NCBI GenBank assembly: GCA_022600975.1
Contig: JAHZJJ010000075.1
Span: forward strand, 1 to 58,026
DNA length: 58,026 bases
From: Gammaproteobacteria bacterium
Lineage (GTDB): Bacteria > Pseudomonadota > Gammaproteobacteria > Pseudomonadales > Cellvibrionaceae
Direction of reading: 5' to 3'
The position numbers were made by a program, and so were the translations under genes. This document shows positions 1 through 8,202 of this stretch, one piece after another. Positions within the stretch are counted from its first letter, which is position 1. Each line of letters opens with the position of its first letter. Below the pieces are notes generated by a model, which saw only the letters and a program-made list of their open reading frames with translations, ran no database searches and had not been told where the DNA came from.

Positions 1-1
1 A

Positions 2-124
2 CGTCGCAAGTTCAATCAGCATCTTATGGATAGACTTTTTGACGAGTTAGAATTAGACCTAAGATGTGAAAAAGTTGCCAAGGTTTACGAACGGTACAGT
101 GACTACGGGGCTATAGCTGCATGA
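2..124 (+). CDS. C-terminal end of an unrecognised protein (partial)
   Basis: An open frame enters from the left edge and ends at a TGA at 122-124, giving the last 40 residues of a protein. The segment is charged and helix-like (MDRLFDELELDL, then KVAKVYERYSDYGAIAA). I do not recognise the family. The coding status is inferred only from the frame staying open to the window edge. The sequence just downstream shows no clear terminator. Confidence 0.35.
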   Translation, partial: RRKFNQHLMDRLFDELELDLRCEKVAKVYERYSDYGAIAA

Positions 125-172
125 AACTGTCCGAAGTATTGTATTGTAAGAAGCTGATATTACCAGAGACAG

Positions 173-463
173 TCAGTTTACGAACATAAATTTCAATACT
201 GCTCTACAAGCTAATGTTTGTAAGGGATCTGTATCTGGCGGGAATCGCTGTAGTATGCTAGATGCTATGCCGTATTCTATAGATGTGATCCCTGAAAGAT
301 AGCGAGCATGCCAAGAGGGCTCGATGGAGATGCCTTGCATCTGAGATTCTAGCCAAGCGGGAAACCATTCGACAGAAATTATATGGACAATAAGGCTGCT
401 TGCTGAAGCTATGGCGGAAACGATGATGATTAAAAATAATTTCATAGGATATTTTATTTTCAA
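173..463 (-). CDS. Small hypothetical membrane protein, possibly truncated
   Basis: The 96-codon frame opens with TTG at 463; an in-frame ATG at 445 (MKLFLIIIVSAIASA) is an equally good start, and neither has a convincing Shine-Dalgarno. Residues 7-30 form one strong hydrophobic segment, so the product is probably membrane-anchored with a short soluble tail. The C-terminus after the SIEYGIASSIL stretch becomes low-complexity and ends abruptly, which may mean that a longer multi-span protein has been truncated by frameshift. The surrounding DNA is AT-rich like the next gene. No family recognised and no function proposed. Confidence 0.35.
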   Translation of the reverse strand: MKIKYPMKLFLIIIVSAIASASSLIVHIISVEWFPAWLESQMQGISIEPSWHARYLSGITSIEYGIASSILQRFPPDTDPLQTLACRAVLKFMFVN

Positions 464-586
464 TACGTTTATTTATATTCGGCATATTATGCTTACAGTG
501 GGATATTGTCAAGCGTGAGAATATTTTAAGGATAGTATTTGTAATAAATTTTTCTATTTAAAATAATATAAATAGTGAGTTAAGAT

Positions 587-1510
587 ATGATTATTAGAGA
601 TTTTTTGTTGTGTGTTTTATCTTTTATTTTTTGTTGTTTGCATGCTTTAGCTAATGATAGAGCTATTGTTCCTGGTTCTGGTAAATTTACCTTAGAAGGA
701 GGCAGTGATCGCACTGATAAAAAGATAGAAATCTATTATCATTTACCTCTTTCATACAATAAAAAAACTAAAGTTCTTATGGTTCTTCCGGGCGCAGGAA
801 GAAATGGGTGGGATTATCGTGATGCATGGGTAGACGCCTCAGAAAAGTTTAATATATTAATTCTGTCACCCAGCTACTCTGAAAAATCTTATCCTAGGTT
901 CTGGAATTATAATCTTGCAAGAATGCTTGATGATGTGAAAATAAATAAGGATAAAACTGATATCGAAAGTTATACGATAATAAATGACCCTAAAGAATGG
1001 ATTTTTGATGATTTTGATAGATTTTTTTCAATTTCAGTTTCTAAATTTAACTTGTCTGCGGAAAAGTATGATATGTTTGGGCATTCTGCTGGCGGTCAAG
1101 TTTTGCATCGCTTTACCTTGTTCGATTCCAATAACAAATCTCATCGAATAGTGTCTGATAACTCTGGTTGGTATACGATTCCTAATTTTGATGAAAACTT
1201 TCCTTATGGATTAAAAAGTGGAATGTCCACACTTGGCAATATTGGTTCAGCATTTAAGTCAAAACTTACCATTTTTCTCGGTGAGTTGGATAATGAGCAC
1301 GAAACCCGTGGGCATCTTGTAAGAAGTCCACAAGTGGATATTCAAGGCACCAGCCGTTTAAGTCGAGGCAAGTATTTTTATAAAGTAGCACAAAACTTGG
1401 CGAATAAAACTAGCCTTGAGTTCAACTGGAGCCTCCATATAGTTCAAGGTGTTGGCCATGATTATAAAAATATGAGTAAGGCTGCAGCAGATTATCTGTA
1501 TTCTGAGTAG
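587..1510 (+). CDS. Secreted alpha/beta hydrolase (esterase/depolymerase-like)
   Basis: The 307-residue product starts with a hydrophobic signal peptide (about residues 1-22, ending ALA-ND). An alpha/beta-hydrolase fold is visible: an oxyanion-loop segment VLPGAGRNGWDYR (66-78), a nucleophile elbow GHSAGG with Ser167, a probable acid in GELDNEHE (Asp235) and a C-terminal GVGHD with His291. The export signal and this triad suggest a periplasmic or extracellular serine esterase, perhaps of the polyester-depolymerase type; the substrate is unknown. The gene is markedly AT-rich compared with the core genes of the window, suggesting recent acquisition. A truncated paralogue lies at 36603. It appears to stand alone, with an AT-rich leader upstream and gor convergent downstream. 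Confidence 0.75.
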   Translation: MIIRDFLLCVLSFIFCCLHALANDRAIVPGSGKFTLEGGSDRTDKKIEIYYHLPLSYNKKTKVLMVLPGAGRNGWDYRDAWVDASEKFNILILSPSYSEKSYPRFWNYNLARMLDDVKINKDKTDIESYTIINDPKEWIFDDFDRFFSISVSKFNLSAEKYDMFGHSAGGQVLHRFTLFDSNNKSHRIVSDNSGWYTIPNFDENFPYGLKSGMSTLGNIGSAFKSKLTIFLGELDNEHETRGHLVRSPQVDIQGTSRLSRGKYFYKVAQNLANKTSLEFNWSLHIVQGVGHDYKNMSKAAADYLYSE

Positions 1511-1618
1511 TTTGCGTTTATCAATGTTTTCTTGGCTAATTAGTGTAAATTTAGAGCATCAATTTTTAGTTAATGCTAATCTAGGTGAAAATTTACTCTA
1601 ATTAAGAGGATGATGTGA

Positions 1619-2968
1619 TTAACCGCGCATGGTCACGAATTCTTCTGCCGTTGTTGGGTGAATGCCAATGGTTTGGTCAAAAATCTTTTTTGTCGCGCCA
1701 GCTTTAAGAGCTATAGCTAGTCCTTGGATAATTTCTCCGGCATCTGGCCCAACCATGTGTGCACCGATTACTTTATCACTTGAAGGTTCAACCACTAACT
1801 TCATTAGAGTGCGCTCATCGCGACCGCTTACCGTATAACGCATAGGTTTAAATTCAGATTTGTAGATGACCACTTTTATCCCAGAGGCTTTTGCCTCCTC
1901 TTCTGTGAGGCCAACTGTGGCAATATTAGGTTGGCAAAAAACAGCTGTAGGGATATTACTATAATCGATTGTAGCAGTTTCACCGCTTGTCCAGTGCGCT
2001 ACCAAAGCCATGGCTTCTGCTAGGGCAACAGGGGTTAATTCTGGGCCGCCTATCACATCGCCTAAGGCGAAGATTGAGGGTAGGTTGGTACGAAAATTTG
2101 TATCTATAGCGATGGTGCCATCTTGATTGAATTCTACCCCTAACTCCTCCAGGCCTAAACCCTGAGTATTGGGTTTGCGTCCGGTGGCGTATAGTACAGC
2201 ATCAACTGTAATATGGTTGCCATCGAGAGATTGTACATTCAGGGTGTTATCAAGGTTTTTTACAATAGATTTTATTTGGTGGTTAAAATGTAATTTAACA
2301 GCTTTTTTTTCTATCTCTTCTTTGGTAAATTGGCGAATATCCTTGTCAAAACCACGTAAAAAGAGTTCTCGTCGATAGGATAAATGCGTCTCGGAGCCGA
2401 GGCCAGAGAAAATACCGGCAAATTCTACGGCAATATAACCTCCTCCGACTACAAGAGTGCTGCGCGGGAATTTGTCGAGTGAAAACACTTCGTTTGAGGT
2501 GATAACGTGCTCTCTGCCAGGAAAATTCGGCACAAAAGGCCAGCCTCCGGTTGCGATTAGGATTCTCTCTGCGCTGAACTCCTGCTCACCAACCTGTATT
2601 TTTTGTGGTTCAAGTACGCTGGCACGTCCATCGATAATATGAACCTCACTGTCAGCTAATAAATTGCGATAAATTTTATTTAAGCGTGATACTTCTGCTG
2701 CATTGTTGTCTCGTAATGTCGCCCAGTTAAAATCGGCACTTTGCTGCCCTTGCCAGCCATAAGCAATTGCATCTGTGAAGGTTTCAGAGTAACTGCTGGC
2801 GTACATAAATATTTTTTTGGGAACACAGCCAACATTGACACAGGTTCCCCCCATATAGCGGTTTTCTGCTATTGCAACGCGCATTCCATTTTTAGCTGCC
2901 ATGCGCGCTGCGCGAACACCGCCGGACCCAGCGCCGATAACAAACAAATCAAAATCAAATTTTTGCAA
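1619..2968 (-). CDS. gor: Glutathione-disulfide reductase
   Basis: Reduces glutathione disulfide with NADPH in the cytoplasm. The 449-residue length fits the family. An N-terminal FAD-binding GAGSGG (12-17) is followed by the redox-active disulfide GTCVNVGC (Cys43/Cys48), an NADPH-binding GGGYIAVEFAG in the middle, the second FAD motif ALGDV, and the C-terminal HPTTAEE (His437/Glu442) active-site dyad of the partner subunit. These features separate it from mercuric reductase and lipoamide dehydrogenase, although trypanothione-type specificity cannot be excluded from motifs alone. It is monocistronic, convergent with the hydrolase gene at 587, with a long upstream gap. No OxyR site was identified. 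Confidence 0.93.
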   Translation of the reverse strand: MQKFDFDLFVIGAGSGGVRAARMAAKNGMRVAIAENRYMGGTCVNVGCVPKKIFMYASSYSETFTDAIAYGWQGQQSADFNWATLRDNNAAEVSRLNKIYRNLLADSEVHIIDGRASVLEPQKIQVGEQEFSAERILIATGGWPFVPNFPGREHVITSNEVFSLDKFPRSTLVVGGGYIAVEFAGIFSGLGSETHLSYRRELFLRGFDKDIRQFTKEEIEKKAVKLHFNHQIKSIVKNLDNTLNVQSLDGNHITVDAVLYATGRKPNTQGLGLEELGVEFNQDGTIAIDTNFRTNLPSIFALGDVIGGPELTPVALAEAMALVAHWTSGETATIDYSNIPTAVFCQPNIATVGLTEEEAKASGIKVVIYKSEFKPMRYTVSGRDERTLMKLVVEPSSDKVIGAHMVGPDAGEIIQGLAIALKAGATKKIFDQTIGIHPTTAEEFVTMRG

Positions 2969-3508
2969 AATTTACTCCAAATGCACCTTGGTTATACATT
3001 GATACTGTCGAATAATATAAGGGGCGACGGTTGCGCAATGCGCTGTCGAAATATTGAGATAACCTATTGATAATGAATGTAAAAGTTTATCCTTCCAGGC
3101 GCCCAAGCGAAGCTTTAAGCAAGCTTGTGACGCTCACGGGTACTCAATACTAAGCTCTGAGTGGAGCTGATGGTGATACTGCGTTAAAAAAACATTGATG
3201 GCAAGCCTAAAGCTTAACAAATAATAGGGGTTAAGTTGTGTTATTCAGGCAGCTTTGAGTTTGGGGGGTGATCAAATACTATTCAAGTATAAGGTTTAAA
3301 TGTGTGCGGTCTTCAACGGTCAATAATAACTCAGACATTTTAATCTGTAATATTTCGCCGTAAGTGCTATGGCATTTGATTGACCTAAAGAGTATTTGCA
3401 GTGCTATATAGAGTCTTTGAGAGGGTCAGTACACATTGAGCTTCCTGAATCAACCCGCTGGATATTTTCATAGATATTTATTTTGGGTAGCTAAAATAGT
3501 ATTGATTG
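2969..3508. other. Non-coding gap upstream of gor (540 bp)
   Basis: No credible gene in either direction. The stretch must hold the gor promoter (minus strand). It contains a short segment around 3443-3462, TTGAGCTT-C-CTGAATCAA, which is nearly repeated at 30740-30759, and a small self-complementary patch AAGCTTTAAGCAAGCTT near 3112. Neither could be tied to a function. Confidence 0.4.
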
Positions 3509-3868
3509 TTATGAGGCGATAGAAAGTGGATGGGTGCAACTCTGGTATAGCGATTCGGCGATTTTGACGAATTTAGCACTAAAATGTGTTGAATGGCCAA
3601 GTTCCGCTAGGCGGGCCTGGATGTATTCAAGTAATGCGGTAAACAGCGCGGGGTTTAAGCCCTGGGCAAGAAAGCTGGCACGATCATGATGCATTGGCTC
3701 AGGTTGGGACGTAAATGCGTGGTTCAAAAATTTAGTCTGACGAGATTTTTGCTTCATGTGCTCTGAAGTTTCAAAATCTGAAAGATGTTTTCCAATGGCC
3801 AGATAAAATTCAGAAACCATTCGACGGAGCAATTGCCCTCCGCCAGCTTGCTCTAGCAGGCTGCTCAT
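3509..3868 (-). CDS. Truncated-haemoglobin-like globin
   Basis: About 119 residues, the usual length of a 2-over-2 truncated haemoglobin. The layout fits a group I/II bacterial globin: an N-terminal helix LLEQAGGGQLLRRMVSEFYLAIG, a mid helix KSRQTKFLNHAF, then EPMHHDRASF where a proximal (F8) histidine is expected, and a final amphipathic helix FTALLEYIQARLAELGHS. Such proteins bind O2, NO or similar ligands through haem. Assignment is by pattern, so confidence is moderate. I chose ATG 3868 because the alternative ATG at 3883 has no ribosome-binding site, whereas 3868 is preceded at about 5 nt by a run of eight G that can serve as Shine-Dalgarno. That homopolymer is unusual. No operon partner. 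Confidence 0.6.
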   Translation of the reverse strand: MSSLLEQAGGGQLLRRMVSEFYLAIGKHLSDFETSEHMKQKSRQTKFLNHAFTSQPEPMHHDRASFLAQGLNPALFTALLEYIQARLAELGHSTHFSAKFVKIAESLYQSCTHPLSIAS

Positions 3869-4359
3869 AGATTCCCCCCCCATGAGGAAATTTAATAATT
3901 TGTTTTATGCACTGATGATCTTATTTTTAATATCTTCGTAAATCCTATATCAATGGGATACCATAAACGATTGGCGGAGATTAAGCAAGCGCCAAATCTG
4001 TTCAAGCTTGGCCCCTAAGTTTTTTAGGGTGTGCCAGGGTAAGGCATATAGTTGAGACTGCCAATGGCGAAAAATGATTTTGTCATAATCTTCTACAAGT
4101 TGTTTGGTTTCAATTAAGAATTCTTAATTTATTCGGCGGCAATTCGTTTTTATGACGTGAATGATCGTATTTTACGCTTAAAAAGTTTATGAATTTTTGA
4201 GTGGTATATTAATTTTATATAAAATTTAATTTACCTACATCATCTTGTAGGTTGGTATCGATTGAGCTGGCGGATTTAACACTTTAGATTTATTATTTGG
4301 TACATCTGTTCTATTTCAGATTTAATTCACTTGTTAACTTTCAAAGCTTAGAGGAATTT
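3869..4359. other. AT-rich divergent intergenic region
   Basis: This 490-bp stretch separates the globin gene (minus) from the HIT gene (plus) and must carry both promoters. No tRNA, stable terminator or further gene is visible. The plus-strand frame upstream of 4360 is open back to 4297, but the extension has no ribosome-binding site and no family resemblance. Confidence 0.4.
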
Positions 4360-4773
4360 ATGTCAAGTATTTTTACTCAAATCTTCAATGGTGATCTGCC
4401 TGGACAATTCGTGTGGAGAGATGACGTTGTCGCGGCTATCATGACCATAGCGCCAATCAAGCTAGGTCATTGCCTAGTGATTCCTATAGAAGAAATTAAT
4501 CATTGGGATGATATGCCAGAGGATATTTCGTTTCATTTAATGGGGGTCGCACAAAAGGTAGCCAAAGCGCAAAAGATGGTATATCGTCCCGAGCGAGTCG
4601 GCATTATGGTGGCGGGACTCGAGGTGCCTCACACCCACTTTCATTTGATTCCTATTAACGCCATCAACGAGCTTGATTTTTCTCAGCAACAGCTTGCAGA
4701 GCCAGAGGCCCTTGCTACTGAGGCACAAAAGCTACGTAACGCATTAAGTGAATTGGGATTTAGTTCACATTAA
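4360..4773 (+). CDS. HIT family nucleotide hydrolase/transferase
   Basis: A 137-residue histidine-triad protein. The diagnostic H-x-H-x-H is HTHFH (91-95) in EVPHTHFHLIP, preceded by the conserved GHCLVIP (36-42) and a DD patch. HIT enzymes hydrolyse or transfer nucleoside phosphates in the cytoplasm; the exact substrate cannot be read from sequence, and this branch resembles the Hint/HinT-type rather than Fhit or GalT. ATG 4360 is chosen because GAGG lies about 6 nt upstream and the family N-terminus (SIFTQIFNGDLP) starts there; the longer frame from 4297 adds 21 residues without support. A MITE follows 37 bp after the stop. Confidence 0.88.
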   Translation: MSSIFTQIFNGDLPGQFVWRDDVVAAIMTIAPIKLGHCLVIPIEEINHWDDMPEDISFHLMGVAQKVAKAQKMVYRPERVGIMVAGLEVPHTHFHLIPINAINELDFSQQQLAEPEALATEAQKLRNALSELGFSSH

Positions 4774-4810
4774 TCGCCATTTTGGCGGAGCAAGGACTTC
4801 CAAGTTTTAT

Positions 4811-4973
4811 CCTAGAAGCTGCAGTTGAGCGCGCAAAAGCTGTGTAAGTTATTGGTGTGCATGGCGAAGTTAAAAAATTCGTGGTCACCTTATTGGTGAT
4901 GAGAACTGTTTAAAATTTGCTAGGCACATCAAGAACTTGTGTAGACTTGCGTGATTGAACCGCGGTTTCTAGG
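4811..4973. mobile_element. 163-bp MITE, copy 1, with 5-bp target duplication
   Basis: A non-coding element bounded by imperfect terminal inverted repeats: left end CCTAGAAGCTGCAGTTGA, right end the inverted CCTAGAAACCGCGGTTCA. It is flanked by the direct repeat TTTAT on both sides (4806-4810 and 4974-4978), a readable 5-bp target-site duplication. A second copy of identical length is at 31723-31885. The inside holds a small stem TCACC-TTATT-GGTGA and no gene. It is probably moved in trans by a full-length transposase not present in this window; the parent IS family is not identified. Confidence 0.85.
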
Positions 4974-5100
4974 TTTATTGATGTAATTAGAAGTGCAACC
5001 GATTGCTACGGTATTCATGGCATATTGCAGCTTAGCTACAGATGCTTTTTACCGCCAATTTTGTCATTTTAAAGTTTAGTAGTAGTGGGTTGGCTTTGTG

Positions 5101-6087
5101 TTAGGTATTGACTTGAAAGAGCTTTGCTCGCACCGTAGTGCGGTATGCACTGGGTGTAATTGATAATTTTTTTTTAAATAACATGGTAAAGTGCCCCATA
5201 TCTTGATAGCCAACTTTTTCGGCAATTTCATTGATTGATAAATTGCTTGACTGCAAAAGCTCTCTGGCCATTTCAACGCGTATATTTTGCAAATACTGCA
5301 AGGGTGTCTGTCCGGTGGCCAGTTTAAAACGTCGGTTAAAAGAGCGCATGCTCATGTCAAAAGACTGGGCGGTTTCACTCAAACGTATTGCTTCCCCGCA
5401 GTGTTGTTTTAGCCAATTTTGAGCTTGGGCTACTTCTTCATCGGGGTGTAGGCGTACTGCACCTTTTGAATAGCTAATTTCTTCAAATGGCCGACGAATT
5501 TCGTGGGAAAAATTTCTTTCTACATGATTAGCTGTACTAGAGCCATAGAATTGCTTGATGAGGTGCACAGTGAGGTCCGCTAGTGCGTTGACACTGGCGG
5601 CACAGAATAAGTTGTCGGCCTGGGTAATAAAATATTGATGCTTTAGTTCTACTGCGGGGTAATCCTTGGCAAATTGGTCAAAATAATGCCAATGAGTGGT
5701 GGCGGGTTTGTTATTCAGCAGCCCCGTTGCGGCGAGAAAGCATGCACCGGTGCCGACAGCGCTGATGGCCGCACTGGTAGCGGCCTGGGCGCGCAGCCAA
5801 GCGAACAGTTTGGTACTGCGGCGCAGGGCTGGTCGAGGATTTCGCCATAGAGCGGGCAGATAGATGATATCGCTGTTGGCTATTTGTTCAATGGATACAT
5901 CGGCTGTTAGTCTAAAACCAGAGTGTGCTTTGATCGGGACGCCGTCTATGCTGGCAGTCAGTAACTGTAGCTGTGGAAGCTTGGCATGGGTACGGTAGTG
6001 GCTTTGTGCGCACCGCCACATCTCCATAGGCAACACAGTGCCGGTCGCTAGCATCTGCTCTATCAGTACAAAGGTGATGGTACGCAT
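5101..6087 (-). CDS. GlxA-type AraC family transcriptional regulator
   Basis: A 328-residue two-domain regulator. Residues about 1-180 form a DJ-1/PfpI-like (class I glutamine amidotransferase-like) sensor domain with GTGACFLAATG at the position of the nucleophile elbow. Residues about 225-320 are an AraC-type double helix-turn-helix (LSETAQSFDMSMRSFNRRFKLATGQTP, then INEIAEKVGYQDMGHFTMLFKK). It binds DNA as a cytoplasmic regulator, with unknown ligand. It is divergent from fabY, with only about 148 bp between them, so control of fabY or autoregulation is plausible but is inference from position. The DJ-1 part of this family is usually non-catalytic. Confidence 0.85.
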   Translation of the reverse strand: MRTITFVLIEQMLATGTVLPMEMWRCAQSHYRTHAKLPQLQLLTASIDGVPIKAHSGFRLTADVSIEQIANSDIIYLPALWRNPRPALRRSTKLFAWLRAQAATSAAISAVGTGACFLAATGLLNNKPATTHWHYFDQFAKDYPAVELKHQYFITQADNLFCAASVNALADLTVHLIKQFYGSSTANHVERNFSHEIRRPFEEISYSKGAVRLHPDEEVAQAQNWLKQHCGEAIRLSETAQSFDMSMRSFNRRFKLATGQTPLQYLQNIRVEMARELLQSSNLSINEIAEKVGYQDMGHFTMLFKKKLSITPSAYRTTVRAKLFQVNT

Positions 6088-6116
6088 GGGCTGCTATCTC
6101 TCAAATGAGAAGGGAA

Positions 6117-6208
6117 TTTGGCCAGAAGGTCTATTTTTTTGGCCATTATGCCTGTAACCGAATCGGATCGCCAAACCATAAACTGAAATCCTATTGGCAA
6201 ATAGCCAA
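6117..6208. promoter_or_regulatory. Candidate operator region between the GlxA-type regulator and fabY
   Basis: The divergent intergenic region contains the inverted repeat TTGGC-AAATA-GCCAA at 6194-6208, 27 bp before the fabY start, plus two further TTGGCCA motifs nearer the regulator gene. Repeated TTGGC half-sites between divergent genes are what an autoregulated AraC-type site could look like. No experimentally known consensus was matched. Confidence 0.35.
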
Positions 6209-6235
6209 AATCCTTAGTTTTTACTGGAGGTCAGG

Positions 6236-8095
6236 ATGCAACGCCTACCTGTAATAACCGCATTTGGCGGCTTTAATCCCGCTGGGCGCAGCTCTTTCCA
6301 TCGGGGCTACCGCCGCCTAGTTGTAGATAAGCTGAGTGTCGCGAACCGTGTCGATACCCTTTCTGATTTGGCTGCGCTAATGGGGTTGCGGACTGGCCGA
6401 GCAGCAACTGGCCCGCTGGACCCATTGTTGGAGCAGCAAGTGCTCGCTGGTACTCTGGTGAGGGAGTTAGAGCCGCGGTTTTATGATTATCGCAAGTGCC
6501 ACTTTTTTCAGCCGGCCGAGCTCAATTCTATAGAGGGGTTTAGCTTTGAGATGGCGACGCGCCAGTTACCTGTTCCGTTACCTGAGGACTGGCAGCTAAA
6601 ACCATTAGAAAATGGCCGAGTGCAGGTCCATTGTAGGAATTTGTCGGCCATGCTCGATAGCCATCGAACCATTCCGGTCGCTGCGGCGGGTCAGTTGCCG
6701 ACTGGCTATGAGCCAGCTCTACACTACAATTCGCGCTTTCATCCACGTGGGCTGCAACTTTCCATTTTGGGGGCTTCTGATGCTCTGCGTTCCCTTGGTA
6801 TCGACTGGGATCTGGTGGTGGAAAAGGCTGGGGCGGCCAATATTGCAGTGTATGCAAGCTCGGCCATGAGCCAATTGGATGCCTATGGCAACGGTGGCTT
6901 GCTACAGTCGCGTCTGCGTGGCAATCGGGTTAGTTCCAAGCAGTTGGCATTAGGTCTTACCAGCATGCCAGCGGATTTTGTTAATGCTTATGTGCTCGGC
7001 AATGTGGGTACAACCGGCGCGATGGCGGGTGCTTGTGCAACTTATTTGTATAATCTGCGCGCGGCAGTGGAGGATATCCGCAACGGCCGTGCGCGGGTAG
7101 CTGTAGTTGGTGCCGCCGAGGCGCCATTGGTGCCGGAAGTGGTCGACGGCTATGCAGCTATGGGGGCTTTGGCCACAATCAATGATTTGCATAGGCTGTT
7201 TGCTGGGGAAGTGGATTACCGGCGTGCCAGCCGTCCGTTTGGTGACAATTGTGGCTTTACTCTGGGGGAGGGCACTCAGTGGGCAATCTTGATGGACGAT
7301 GCCTTGGCGCTGGAATTAGGTGCTCCCCTGCACGGTGCAGTGGCCAATGTGTTTGTAAATGCGGATGGTCCGAAAAAATCCATATCGGCCCCGGGCCCCG
7401 GTAATTACCTGACAGTTGCCCGGGCGATGGCTGAAGCCCAAGCAATTGTTGGCGAGCAGAGTCTGCGGCGGGGCAGCTTTGTGCTGGCGCACGGTTCTAG
7501 TACGCCGCAAAACCGAGTTACTGAGTCGGCCATTTTTGATCGTCTTGCGGGCACTTTTGGTATCGACAGCTGGCCTATCTGTGCGGTTAAGGCACACTTA
7601 GGGCATACGGTTGCCGCTGCCAGTGGTGACCAGTTGGCAACCAGCCTCGGTATTTTTACCCATGGTATTTTTCCAGGTATAACGACTGTTGATCAAATTG
7701 CCACTGATGTACATCAAAAGCATTTGAACTTCATGCTGCAGCACACTGAGTGTGACCCAGACTCACTAGATGTGGCTTTTTTGAATTCCAAAGGTTTTGG
7801 TGGTAACAATGCCACGGCTAGTGTGCTGTCACCGCCATTGGTGGAAAAAATGCTTAACAAGCGCCATGGTAGCCAGGCACTGGCGAACTACTATAGGCGC
7901 AACGAAATGGTTGCCGAACAGGCTGCAGCTTACGATGCAGGCGCCAGTCGTGGTAATTTAAACCCAATTTACCGTTTCGGTGAAGGGTTGATTGACGAAG
8001 AGGCTATTCAGATTAATAGCACTCAGATAGATATGCCCGGGGTGGCTGCGCCGATAGATTTGCCTGTTTTAAATCCTTTTGTCGATATGGTTTAG
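6236..8095 (+). CDS. fabY: Beta-ketoacyl-ACP synthase FabY
   Basis: A 619-residue thiolase-fold condensing enzyme, far longer than FabB/FabF/FabH and matching the FabY family first described in Pseudomonas, which condenses acetyl-CoA with malonyl-ACP to start fatty-acid synthesis. The Cys-His-His set is visible: Cys267 in GAMAGACATY, His419 in VLAHGSSTPQN and His457 in VKAHLGHTVAAASG. A glycine-rich GNVGTTG precedes the nucleophile. Start ATG 6236 has GGAGGT 7 nt upstream. It is transcribed away from the GlxA-type regulator; an XRE regulator gene follows 107 bp downstream on the same strand. It probably replaces or supplements FabH for initiation. Confidence 0.88.
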   Translation: MQRLPVITAFGGFNPAGRSSFHRGYRRLVVDKLSVANRVDTLSDLAALMGLRTGRAATGPLDPLLEQQVLAGTLVRELEPRFYDYRKCHFFQPAELNSIEGFSFEMATRQLPVPLPEDWQLKPLENGRVQVHCRNLSAMLDSHRTIPVAAAGQLPTGYEPALHYNSRFHPRGLQLSILGASDALRSLGIDWDLVVEKAGAANIAVYASSAMSQLDAYGNGGLLQSRLRGNRVSSKQLALGLTSMPADFVNAYVLGNVGTTGAMAGACATYLYNLRAAVEDIRNGRARVAVVGAAEAPLVPEVVDGYAAMGALATINDLHRLFAGEVDYRRASRPFGDNCGFTLGEGTQWAILMDDALALELGAPLHGAVANVFVNADGPKKSISAPGPGNYLTVARAMAEAQAIVGEQSLRRGSFVLAHGSSTPQNRVTESAIFDRLAGTFGIDSWPICAVKAHLGHTVAAASGDQLATSLGIFTHGIFPGITTVDQIATDVHQKHLNFMLQHTECDPDSLDVAFLNSKGFGGNNATASVLSPPLVEKMLNKRHGSQALANYYRRNEMVAEQAAAYDAGASRGNLNPIYRFGEGLIDEEAIQINSTQIDMPGVAAPIDLPVLNPFVDMV

Positions 8096-8202
8096 CGGTA
8101 ATCGGCATTTTGGTTGAGGTAGGTGCCCTTGAACGCTGCGACTTAAATAGTACTTTGCTCAGCTTGTCCGCTTGGCGGTAGACTGCAAAGCTCAAGAATA
8201 AG

